Positions 6,359 to 13,210 of a DNA stretch of 17,379 bases are shown in pieces; position 1 is the first letter of the stretch, and each line of letters begins with the position of its first letter. Location of the stretch: the NCBI GenBank assembly GCA_964445375.1, contig CAYUKO010000084.1:1-17379 (forward strand). Direction: 5' to 3'. The notes under the pieces are model-generated. The model saw only the letters and a list, made by a program, of their open reading frames with translations. It had not been told where the DNA came from and did not search any database. The DNA comes from COE1 sp964445375. GTDB taxonomy: Bacteria > Bacillota > Clostridia > Lachnospirales > Lachnospiraceae. The position numbers were made by a program, and so were the translations under genes.

Positions 6359-6835
6359 TATTATGAAAGCAGGAAAACTACTTATATTATTTTTATCTGT
6401 ATGTTTGATCCATTTGAACAAGGCAGACATATTTATACATTTGAGAATCGATGTATAGAAGACTGTGATATTAGATTGCATGATGGGACAACAAAAATAT
6501 TCTTAAATCCTTTTGGTACAATAAGTGATGTTTCAAAGGAAATGGATGAGTTTTTGAAGTTTATAGCCGGGAAGAATGTCAACAATAGATTTACAGACGC
6601 TATTCAGAAAGAGGTAAACAAAGCAAGAAAAAATCAAGAATGGAGGGTGGAATATATGACATTACACATGAGAGACATGGAGAATCGAGAAATTGGTAGG
6701 GCGATACAATTAGTGGAGCTAATTGATAATTTAACACTGACAGTAGGAGAGTGCGAACAGGCCTGTAAGATGTGTAAGATTAATATAAGTGATTATGAGG
6801 AAGCGAAAGAACTTATAATGAATTATAATGAATAG
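6359..6835 (+). pseudogene. 5'-truncated Rpn / PD-(D/E)XK transposase remnant (C-terminal part)
   Basis: The frame reads KTTYIIFICMFDPFEQGRH then IYTFENRCIED, followed by KIFLNPFGT and ARKNQEWRVEYMTLHMRD. This is the second half of an Rpn-family protein of a different subfamily from the two copies at 500-2493. Family-like residues (KTTYIIFIC) begin before the first ATG (6401), with an open frame back to 6359, so the ATG lies inside the old gene and the nuclease core upstream is missing. No ribosome site precedes 6401. The last 60 codons, from MTLHMRDMEN to the stop, recur as a separate ORF at 7033-7212. It is probably inactive as a nuclease, though the tail could be expressed. Confidence 0.75.
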
Positions 6836-6862
6836 TCATAGTATGTGGAAGGTGTTGAATAA

Positions 6863-7036
6863 TTGAAAATACGAAAAGAAAATAGAAGTTCTGATAGTGT
6901 TATAAATGTACTACGAGAGATTAGTATACAAGCGGAGAAAGATGGAATATCAAATATGTCACTGGAAGAAATTAATGCGGAGATTAGTAAAGTTAGAAAT
7001 CAAGAAAATGATTCTGTTGGAGGTCTTGATATATGA
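6863..7036 (+). CDS. Small antitoxin-like ORF (57 residues, TTG start)
   Basis: From a TTG at 6863, ten bases after a GGAAGG, this frame encodes 57 residues, including INVLREISIQAEKDGISN and MSLEEINAEISKVRNQ. The pattern 'kaeekG-s-MSLEEINaEI' resembles the C-terminal part of small RelB-type antitoxins in Firmicutes, but there is no clear DNA-binding half and no toxin gene follows. It ends in ATGA, overlapping the start of the next small gene, so the two may be translationally coupled. A longer ATG-started frame at 6906-7145 crosses both genes and has an implausible basic composition, so I regard it as a shadow. The TTG start and even the coding status are uncertain. Confidence 0.4.
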   Translation: MKIRKENRSSDSVINVLREISIQAEKDGISNMSLEEINAEISKVRNQENDSVGGLDI

Positions 7037-7212
7037 CATTGCACATGAGAGATATGGAAAATCAGGAAATAGGAGAAGCAAGAATGCTTATGCTATTGGT
7101 AGAAAATGTAATGGAAAAGTTAGGGAGTGTTCAAACGGCGTGTGAACTGTTTGATATCAGTATACAGGACTATGAAGAAGCTAAAGAAATTCTGAAGAAT
7201 TATGGTGAATAG
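7033..7212 (+). CDS. Free-standing Rpn C-terminal tail (59 residues)
   Basis: It begins MTLHMRDMENQEIGEARMLM and ends SIQDYEEAKEILKNYGE. It aligns along its length with the last 60 codons of the Rpn remnant at 6656-6835, sharing MTLHMRDMEN, IGxA and DYEEAKE. The ATG overlaps the upstream TGA (ATGA), with GGAGG ten bases before it, so translation looks possible. It carries no nuclease residues. It is either debris of a duplicated Rpn gene or a retained tail domain; the second is suggested only by an intact frame, ribosome site and terminator. Function unknown. Confidence 0.5.
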   Translation: MTLHMRDMENQEIGEARMLMLLVENVMEKLGSVQTACELFDISIQDYEEAKEILKNYGE

Positions 7213-7229
7213 TTATATTTAATAACCCC

Positions 7230-7282
7230 AGAGGGAACGTTTAAAATATTTTCGAATATCTATAAACTTTCCCTCTTTTTTT
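7230..7282 (+). terminator. Intrinsic terminator ending the Rpn-debris unit
   Basis: AGAGGGAA pairs with TTCCCTCT, with GTTTA/TAAAC inside it and a TTCG-capped inner hairpin, followed by seven T. Its 3' half overlaps the promoter of the next operon. Confidence 0.8.
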
Positions 7283-7290
7283 GTCGATAT
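7263..7290 (+). promoter_or_regulatory. Sigma-28-like promoter for flaG-fliD-fliS-flgN
   Basis: TAAA at 7263-7266, a 16-base spacer and GTCGATAT at 7283-7290, one base from GCCGATAT. The -35 box lies in the descending arm of the preceding terminator. The predicted start is near 7297, about 95 bases before flaG. Late cap and chaperone genes are commonly sigma-28 dependent, which agrees. Confidence 0.6.
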
Positions 7291-7390
7291 AACTAGTGAA
7301 TCTATAGATAAAATATAACTGTGAGCTTTGGACAGTTATGATAAAACCATAATATTAATAAAATACATGTATAACATGGAGGTGATTCGC

Positions 7391-7798
7391 ATGTATGTAG
7401 AGCCAATGGGACAGGTGATGGCATTTAAGCCGGTCACAAGAGTGGAAGTAGTAAAACCAGAGGTAGCAAAGGTATCTTACGCAGAGTCCAAGGATGGAAC
7501 AGCAGAATACCAGACAAATGAAAGCAGTACGAATCAGAAGGTGGTAGAAAAGAATCCATATACGGAGCCATCGGCTGCTGAGAATGACAAGATTAAGAAG
7601 GCGATTGAGAAGATGAATGCACAGCTTCCGAATGCAGAGGCAAAGTTCGGTATTCATGAAGCAACCAATCGTGTCATGATTAAGCTTGTCGATAAGGACA
7701 CGCAGGAGGTCATCAAGGAATTCCCACCAGAGAAGACACTGGATATGATTGCCAAGTGTATGGAGATGGCAGGAGTTCTGGTAGATGAGAAGTTGTAG
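7391..7798 (+). CDS. flaG: FlaG family flagellar protein
   Basis: This 135-residue protein has the FlaG domain in its second half: IKKAIEKMNAQLPN, FGIHEATNRVMIKLVDKDT, and EVIKEFPPEKTLDMIAKCME, the hallmark 'vkliD-dT-eVIreiPpek' pattern. The first 70 residues are low in conservation, as is usual. FlaG proteins lie beside fliD and affect filament length or export in several bacteria; the mechanism is unsettled. I start at 7391, after GGAGG with 7-base spacing, and not at an earlier in-frame ATG without a ribosome site. It is the first gene of the operon with fliD, fliS and a FlgN-like chaperone. Confidence 0.9.
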   Translation: MYVEPMGQVMAFKPVTRVEVVKPEVAKVSYAESKDGTAEYQTNESSTNQKVVEKNPYTEPSAAENDKIKKAIEKMNAQLPNAEAKFGIHEATNRVMIKLVDKDTQEVIKEFPPEKTLDMIAKCMEMAGVLVDEKL

Positions 7799-7845
7799 CT
7801 ACTGGAACGAAGTGAACAGTAACGGAAAGGCATAGGTAAAGTGTT

Positions 7846-9417
7846 ATGTCAGATTTGTTAAGAATGACCGGTATGTATTCCGGTATCGATACAGAAAGTA
7901 TTGTATCACAGCTGGTACAGGCGAAAAGCCAGAAAGTAACGAAACTAAAAAATGAACAGACGAAGCTGGAATGGAAACAGGAAGCATGGCAGGATATGAA
8001 TAAGAAGCTATACAGTCTCTATAGCAACACTTTGTCTGATCTGAGATTCTCAAGCTCATATAAGAAGAAATCAACCGTTAGTTCAGATACGACTAAGGCT
8101 ACTGTCGTTGCAAGTGAATCCGCAGTAAACGGTACGCAGACACTGAAGATTACACATCTTGCTAAGTCCGGTTATCTGACAGGCGCAGAGCTAAAGCAGA
8201 AGGAAGTAGCAGAAACAAAGGATGGAGTCACAACCACCAAGAAAGTTGACTGGACAACCGATGATAAGCTATCTGATATAGACAGCTCTATGGTAGGTAA
8301 GAAGATTACGATTAGCGTAGGAACTGGCGATGAGAAAAAGGAAACTTCAATTGAGATTACAGAAGAGATGAAGATCAGTGATTTCGTAGGTAAGCTCAAG
8401 GAAGCAGGAGTCAATGCATCGTTTGATACAACGAATCAGAGATTCTTCATTAGCTCTACTAGTACAGGCTTGAAAAATGAATTCTCTCTAAGTTCTGACA
8501 ATCTTGATTCTGGAGATAGTGTTTTAAAAGCACTTGGTATTGATGCAAATGCCACATATGCAGATGGGGCTAAGTGTACCCGTATTGCGGCGCAGGATGC
8601 AGTCATTGAGTTAAATGGTGCAGAATTTAAGTCAGATACCAATACGTTTTCTATTAATGGTTTAACCATTAATGCAGTAGGTGAAACAGAGGAAGAGATT
8701 TCAATCGTAACTTCAACCGACTATGACGGAATCTATGATACCATCAAAGATTTTATTACAGAGTATAATGAAATCATTAATGAAGTAAATAAGAAGTATA
8801 ATGCGGACTCTGCAAGAAAATATGATGTTCTTTCTGATGAAGAGAAGGAAGCTATGACAGATGAGCAGATTGAGAACTGGGAAGGTAAGATTAAGGATTC
8901 CTTGCTTCGTAAGGATAATACTCTTTATTCGATTATGAATGGACTCAAGAGCTCTATGTCAGAAGGTATTGAAGTAAATGGAAAGACCATGTATCTGTTT
9001 GACTTTGGTGTAGAGACGTTGAGCTACTTTGAGGCAGAAGAGGATGAGAGAAATGCTTACCATATCTTAGGTGATAAGGAAGACGATAAAGTGTCTGGTA
9101 AGGATGATAAGCTTAAGAAGGCGATTGCGTCGAATCCGGATGAGGTTGCTGAATTCTTCTCTGGTTTGTGCAAGAAGATGTATTCTAATCTTGACGAGAT
9201 GATGAAGTCAACAGACTACAGCAGTATGTATAAGGTGTATGATGATAAGAGGCTCAAAGAAGAGTATGATGACTATACCAAGAAGATTGCAGAGGCTGAA
9301 GAGAAGTTGAATGATTATGAGGACAAGTGGTATGACAAGTTCTCAGCGATGGAAGTAGCATTGTCCAAGTTACAGTCCAATACCAATGCGGTAACAAGTA
9401 TGTTGGGTGGAATGTAA
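7846..9417 (+). CDS. fliD: Filament cap protein FliD
   Basis: A 523-residue FliD (hook-associated protein 2), the cap under which flagellin subunits fold at the filament tip. The start MSDLLRMTGMYSGIDTESIVSQLV is the FliD_N signature. The FliD_C part covers roughly residues 250-515, with a long coiled coil near the end (IAEAEEKLNDYEDKWYDKFS, MEVALSKLQSNTNAVTSMLG). The middle is a variable D2-D3 region. The ribosome site (AGGTAAAG) is weak, so translation may depend on flaG, which ends 47 bases upstream. Length and order are typical; nothing looks broken. Confidence 0.96.
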   Translation: MSDLLRMTGMYSGIDTESIVSQLVQAKSQKVTKLKNEQTKLEWKQEAWQDMNKKLYSLYSNTLSDLRFSSSYKKKSTVSSDTTKATVVASESAVNGTQTLKITHLAKSGYLTGAELKQKEVAETKDGVTTTKKVDWTTDDKLSDIDSSMVGKKITISVGTGDEKKETSIEITEEMKISDFVGKLKEAGVNASFDTTNQRFFISSTSTGLKNEFSLSSDNLDSGDSVLKALGIDANATYADGAKCTRIAAQDAVIELNGAEFKSDTNTFSINGLTINAVGETEEEISIVTSTDYDGIYDTIKDFITEYNEIINEVNKKYNADSARKYDVLSDEEKEAMTDEQIENWEGKIKDSLLRKDNTLYSIMNGLKSSMSEGIEVNGKTMYLFDFGVETLSYFEAEEDERNAYHILGDKEDDKVSGKDDKLKKAIASNPDEVAEFFSGLCKKMYSNLDEMMKSTDYSSMYKVYDDKRLKEEYDDYTKKIAEAEEKLNDYEDKWYDKFSAMEVALSKLQSNTNAVTSMLGGM

Positions 9418-9476
9418 GATAGTAACCGGAAACAATAGAACTCTGTTAAAACAGAAATAGGGAGAGAGGGTAAAGC

Positions 9477-9944
9477 ATGCTGAAACAAAACGGTTATGCA
9501 CAGTATCAAAATAGTAAGATAATGACAGCGTCACCTGCGGAGTTGACCTTGATGTTATATGAAGGAGCGATTAAGTTCGGTAACATTGCCATTTTAGCAA
9601 TGGAGAATAAGGATCCTGCCAAGGCGCATGAAAATGTAGTTAAGGTAGAGAAGATTATTCAGAACTTCCGCGAAACGCTTGACAAGAGATATCCAATTTG
9701 GGAAGATTTTGAAAAGGTATATGTATATCTTTTGAGAAGATGTCATGAGGCAAATATTGCAAAGGATCCTGAGATTATGCAGGAAGTAGTAAAGCATCTT
9801 CGCTCTATGCGTGATAACTGGAAAGAGGTTATGAAGAAGGTTGCCACAGACAAGAGCAATCCGGCAGCTCAGGCAAGAGTAGCCGGCGGCCAGCGAAGCA
9901 GCGTTGGCTACGCACCCTCGGCAATGAGGAAGACAGGGACTTGA
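9477..9944 (+). CDS. fliS: Flagellin export chaperone FliS
   Basis: A 155-residue FliS, which binds the C-terminal D0 of flagellin in the cytoplasm and stops premature assembly. The family patterns are YAQYQNSKIMTASPAELTLM, LYEGAIKFGNIA and the helices through FEKVYVYLLRRCHEANI and MRDNWKEVMK. It is about 25 residues longer than usual, with a tail GGQRSSVGYAPSAMRKTGT that looks disordered. It starts after GGAGAGAGGG. With at least four flagellins in the window, it may serve several clients; whether it also binds the mini-flagellin tail at 10594 is an open question. Confidence 0.95.
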   Translation: MLKQNGYAQYQNSKIMTASPAELTLMLYEGAIKFGNIAILAMENKDPAKAHENVVKVEKIIQNFRETLDKRYPIWEDFEKVYVYLLRRCHEANIAKDPEIMQEVVKHLRSMRDNWKEVMKKVATDKSNPAAQARVAGGQRSSVGYAPSAMRKTGT

Positions 9945-9980
9945 TAAAACAGACAGCATGTATAAGGAAGGGGAAAAGGC

Positions 9981-10457
9981 ATGACGGAAGGTTATTTACA
10001 GATTATGATTGAAAGCCTTGAAAAGAAAATTGTAGTATTAGACCAGATTATGGAGCTTAATGGAAAGCAGGCTGAAATATCAGCGCACCAGCCAATGGAC
10101 ATGGAAGCATATGACAAGACCATGGATGAAAAGGGCGTACTGATTGACGAAATCAACAAGCTGGATGATGGGTTTACATCGACCTATGAGCTGGTGAAGA
10201 ATATCGTGCAGCAGGAGCCTGAAAAATACCGTGACAAGGTATTGGAAATGCAGGAGCTTATCCGTGTAGCGGTAGAAAAAGGCGTTACCATTGAAGCGCA
10301 GGAGAAGCGTAACAGAAGTGCACTGGAAACCGTATTCCGTATGAAACGTACAGAGATTAAGCAGATGAAGCGCTCGAATACAGCCGCATTAAAATATTAC
10401 AAGTCTATGAGTAAAATCAATGAAGTGGATCCTCAGCTTATGGATAAGAAGAAATAA
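9981..10457 (+). CDS. FlgN/FliT-like flagellar chaperone
   Basis: A 158-residue all-helical, charged protein. The first 70 residues (IMIESLEKKIVVLDQIMELN, QPMDMEAYDKTMDEKGVLIDEINKLD) fit the FlgN family, in which a helical hairpin binds hook-associated proteins FlgK and FlgL before export. The C-terminal helix (AQEKRNRSALETVFRMKR, ending SNTAALKYYKSM) also fits. A FliT-like role, holding FliD, is the alternative, given its place after fliD and fliS. It starts after AAGGAAGGGG and is the last gene before a strong terminator. Confidence 0.7.
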   Translation: MTEGYLQIMIESLEKKIVVLDQIMELNGKQAEISAHQPMDMEAYDKTMDEKGVLIDEINKLDDGFTSTYELVKNIVQQEPEKYRDKVLEMQELIRVAVEKGVTIEAQEKRNRSALETVFRMKRTEIKQMKRSNTAALKYYKSMSKINEVDPQLMDKKK

Positions 10458-10461
10458 TGTG

Positions 10462-10499
10462 AAAAAGTCCGAAATGTAAAAAGCATTTTGGACTTTTTT
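10462..10499 (+). terminator. Intrinsic terminator of the flaG operon
   Basis: AAAAAGTCC-GAAATG pairs with CATTTT-GGACTTTTT (about 15 bp including wobble pairs) around a short A-rich loop, ending in a T run. It lies 4 bases past the stop of the FlgN-like gene. Confidence 0.85.
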
Positions 10500-10509
10500 A
10501 TATTGCATA

Positions 10510-10537
10510 TAAATTTTCAGACAATTCGTGCCGATAT
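10510..10537 (+). promoter_or_regulatory. Sigma-28 promoter of the mini-flagellin / flagellinolysin operon
   Basis: TAAA at 10510-10513, a 16-base spacer and a perfect GCCGATAT at 10530-10537. The predicted start is near 10544, about 50 bases before the mini-flagellin ATG. It makes the two genes late-class, expressed with the filament. Confidence 0.85.
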
Positions 10538-10593
10538 ATACCATATAAAAAGATAACATAATAACTTTCACGACAGATATGAGGGGGATATAC

Positions 10594-10956
10594 ATGAATA
10601 TTGGAAATAATTTAATGGTAAACGTGCAGGTAAATGGAACGATGACAGCCAATAACAATATTTTTAAGGCAGAGAAAAAGGAAGCAAAGCTTGCTACAGG
10701 ACAGAAGGTAAATCTTGCGGCAGAGAGTGCTGTAGATGTTTCTATATCAGAGAAGACCAAGAGACAATCCCTTGATAAAGTGGCACAGGAAACGGCGCAG
10801 GAAAATATCATGTCTATGGCGTGTGATATTCGTGATATTGTTATGGCAGATGATATGATTCGTGCTGCAAACCGTCGTATTTTGGAAAATGCGGATGAAT
10901 CTATTATTGCACAGTCAGAACAGTCTGTAGAAACAACAATGGAGCTTTTGAAATAA
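10594..10956 (+). CDS. Mini-flagellin: only D0-like N- and C-terminal ends (120 residues)
   Basis: Residues 32-58 (AKLATGQKVN, LAAESAVDVSISEKTKRQ) align without gaps with EKLSSGYKVNRAADDAAGL and AISEKMRKQ of the 3747 flagellin; Lys, Leu, Gly, Lys-Val-Asn, Ala-Ala and Ile-Ser-Glu-Lys are shared. The last 44 residues (DIRDIVMADDMIR, NRRILENADESIIAQSEQ, ending MELLK) align without gaps with the flagellin C-terminus (QIRDTDMATEMVK, ANILSQAGQSMLAQ). Only about 20 residues connect them, so D1 and the variable domain are missing. I start at 10594 after GAGGGGG. It is driven by a sigma-28 promoter and lies 3 bases before the flagellinolysin gene. It could be a filament subunit, junction piece, FliS ligand or secreted partner of the protease. 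An intact frame and its own promoter argue against decay. Confidence 0.75.
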   Translation: MNIGNNLMVNVQVNGTMTANNNIFKAEKKEAKLATGQKVNLAAESAVDVSISEKTKRQSLDKVAQETAQENIMSMACDIRDIVMADDMIRAANRRILENADESIIAQSEQSVETTMELLK

Positions 10957-10959
10957 AAT

Positions 10960-13161
10960 ATGGTTGTACAGCATAATATATCAGCATTAAATAACAATCG
11001 GCAGTTGTCTATTACGAATGGTGCATTGGCTAAGACTACCAGAAAGCTTTCGAGTGGTTACCAGATTAACATAGCAGCAGATAATGCTGCCGGGTTATCA
11101 ATATCCGAAAAAATGCGTAAGCAGATTCGGGGATTAAATCGGGCATCACAAAATTCTGAGGAGGGAATTTCCCTGATTCAGACTGCGGAAGGTGCGTTAA
11201 ATGAAGTGCATGACATGCTGCAACGAATGAATGAATTATGTGTACAAGCAGCAAATGGAACGAATAGTGATACGGACAGAAGATATATTCAGGATGAAAT
11301 TGATCAGATTATATCTGAAATTGATAGAGTAGCAGAGACAACGAAGTTTAATGAAATTTATCTTTTGGATGGAACTCTTGCAAGTAAAAATGGACGTAGA
11401 GAAGCGGATTTGGAATATCAGAAGTTTATGACCGAGAAGGATTATACGGTAACAATCTTGAATGGTCAGCATACGGGAGAAATACAGTCGCTAAAGGAAG
11501 TATGGACAGATGATGGAACTAAAATTCTATATAAGGAAATTGTTCATGGAGATATCGGAGCGACAAGTAATCCGGATCCGAATACTCCTACAGCATCAGG
11601 CTATACCAATTTTAAACAAGTTCTAAAAACAGAAATTGTACCACAGGCAATAGAAGCAATTATGGATGCCTTACCGAATACGTATTCATATCTCAAGGGA
11701 TCGACAATCGGAATTGGCTTAGATATTTATTCAGATCCTACTAGCAGCGTACTGGCAGCAGTAGAACTAGGAGCAGCCGGTTATGGATATGGAAATAATT
11801 GGACGCTGGATTATACGCTTCATGTTAATATTGCAACCTTGGGAATTACAAGTAGTGCGGATACACTTACCTCTACAGCAAGAAATGATTTAGAAGTGAC
11901 CATTGTACACGAGATGGTACATGCTATGATGGATGAAGCGATGACGGCAGGAATGCTTGGTTATACACAGGCAAGTGGATTTCAGACGAGTCTTGAGTTT
12001 CCTGATTGGTTTGTAGAGGGAATGGCGCAGGTTGTTTCCGGTGGTTGCTATAATAATAACGATTGGATTAATAATGGTGGTAATTCTGCCAGTGTATATG
12101 ACGGACTGGGAATCACTGCCTCAACAAGTGTAAATGATATTAAAACCATTGTCCAAAGTTCGGATAATAAAATTGGAAACGGTACGACACCATCAAGATA
12201 TGGAACAGGATATCTTGCGTGTATGTATTTGGGATATCTTGCAGATGGAACAGGTGCTGTGACGCAGAGTGCATTATCCAATGGAATTGATAGCATCTTA
12301 AGCAACATTCGAAGTGGAAAAAGTCTGGAAAGTGTTATACAGGGATTAACGGGTCTTACAATTAGTGATTTTCAAAATAATTTTGGTGGTGTGATAAATG
12401 GTGATGACTCCGCAGTGTTTATTCAGAAAATGATAACGGTGATAGGAAATGAGACAGGAGGACTGGGAACCGGCTTTGATCAGACAACATCTACGATATT
12501 ACCGGATGCAATCAGTAATATAGGGATTTTTGAATTGAACACGGATTATGCGGTGGTAAGTAATACCTATCCAAGTGGACATGTAGTAATGTCAGGTGGA
12601 ACTTCAACACAGGATGGAGTTGCAGGACCGGCTGCGGGTACACCAACAATACCTAGTACACCAGCAACACCGAGTACGCCGACAACGCCGGATACACCAA
12701 CAACGCCGACAGACCCAGACGATGAGCAAGTGATAGAAGTAGAAATATCGAAAACATGGTATGATGCAAAAGGTTTGAATCTGCAGATTGGTGCGGAAAG
12801 TCACAATTGGATGCATCTTTATATTGAGGCAATGGATGCGGAGAGTATTAAAGCAAGTGATGTGGATGTTACTACACAGGATAGAGCTACGATGTCGATT
12901 GATATTGTAGCGTTTGCAATACACAGGGTGTCAAGACAACGCTCCAGTTTGGGTGCATATCAGAATCGATTAGAGCATACAATAAAAAATCTGGATAATA
13001 TAGAAGAGAATACGCAGGCGGCGGAAAGTCAGATTCGCGATACTGATATGGCTGAAGAAATAGAGAAGAATTCCAATCTTCGTATCTTGCAGCAGGCAGG
13101 ACAGGCTATGCTTTCGCATACAAAGCAGGAAAAAGAAGGAGTTTTGACATTACTCCAATAA
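10960..13161 (+). CDS. Flagellinolysin: flagellin with a zinc metallopeptidase domain
   Basis: A 733-residue flagellin whose variable region carries a protease. Residues 1-138 are N-terminal D0-D1 (MVVQHNISALNNNRQLS, KLSSGYQINIAADNAAGL); about 625-733 are C-terminal D1-D0 (RQRSSLGAYQNRLEHT, ESQIRDTDMAEE). Between them H317-E-M-V-H321 is an HExxH zinc site, Glu318 the catalytic base, with Glu353 in DWFVEGMAQV the likely third ligand (gluzincin type). A Thr-Pro linker (561-588) joins the protease to the filament part. Flagellinolysins are a described family whose assembled flagella are proteolytic. The start is translationally coupled to the mini-flagellin, with only a distant GGAG. The N-terminal contact reads LQRMNELCVQAANGTN. 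It ends at a bidirectional terminator. Substrate specificity cannot be read. Confidence 0.92.
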   Translation: MVVQHNISALNNNRQLSITNGALAKTTRKLSSGYQINIAADNAAGLSISEKMRKQIRGLNRASQNSEEGISLIQTAEGALNEVHDMLQRMNELCVQAANGTNSDTDRRYIQDEIDQIISEIDRVAETTKFNEIYLLDGTLASKNGRREADLEYQKFMTEKDYTVTILNGQHTGEIQSLKEVWTDDGTKILYKEIVHGDIGATSNPDPNTPTASGYTNFKQVLKTEIVPQAIEAIMDALPNTYSYLKGSTIGIGLDIYSDPTSSVLAAVELGAAGYGYGNNWTLDYTLHVNIATLGITSSADTLTSTARNDLEVTIVHEMVHAMMDEAMTAGMLGYTQASGFQTSLEFPDWFVEGMAQVVSGGCYNNNDWINNGGNSASVYDGLGITASTSVNDIKTIVQSSDNKIGNGTTPSRYGTGYLACMYLGYLADGTGAVTQSALSNGIDSILSNIRSGKSLESVIQGLTGLTISDFQNNFGGVINGDDSAVFIQKMITVIGNETGGLGTGFDQTTSTILPDAISNIGIFELNTDYAVVSNTYPSGHVVMSGGTSTQDGVAGPAAGTPTIPSTPATPSTPTTPDTPTTPTDPDDEQVIEVEISKTWYDAKGLNLQIGAESHNWMHLYIEAMDAESIKASDVDVTTQDRATMSIDIVAFAIHRVSRQRSSLGAYQNRLEHTIKNLDNIEENTQAAESQIRDTDMAEEIEKNSNLRILQQAGQAMLSHTKQEKEGVLTLLQ

Positions 13162-13210
13162 AATAGGACGATATTTGGTGATGTTTCATCAAGTATCGTC
13201 CTTTCTATTT
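13162..13210. terminator. Bidirectional terminator between convergent flagellin genes
   Basis: AGGACGATA (13165-13173) pairs with TATCGTCCT (13194-13202), with TGATG-TTT-CATCA inside. AAAATAG lies on one side and CTATTTT on the other, so both the flagellinolysin and the minus-strand flagellin can end here. Confidence 0.85.

Noticed and set aside
6906..7145. 79-residue ATG-started frame on the plus strand
   Set aside because: It crosses two better frames (6863-7036 and 7033-7212), has an odd Lys/Arg-rich composition and no family resemblance. It is most likely a shadow.
10389..10997. 202-residue minus-strand frame
   Set aside because: It lies antisense to the FlgN-like gene end, the terminator, the sigma-28 promoter and the mini-flagellin, all of which have better support.
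12604..12924. 106-residue minus-strand frame rich in Cys and Arg
   Set aside because: It is the antisense of the Thr-Pro linker and C-terminal core of the flagellinolysin; the Cys/Arg repeats are the complement of Thr/Pro codons.
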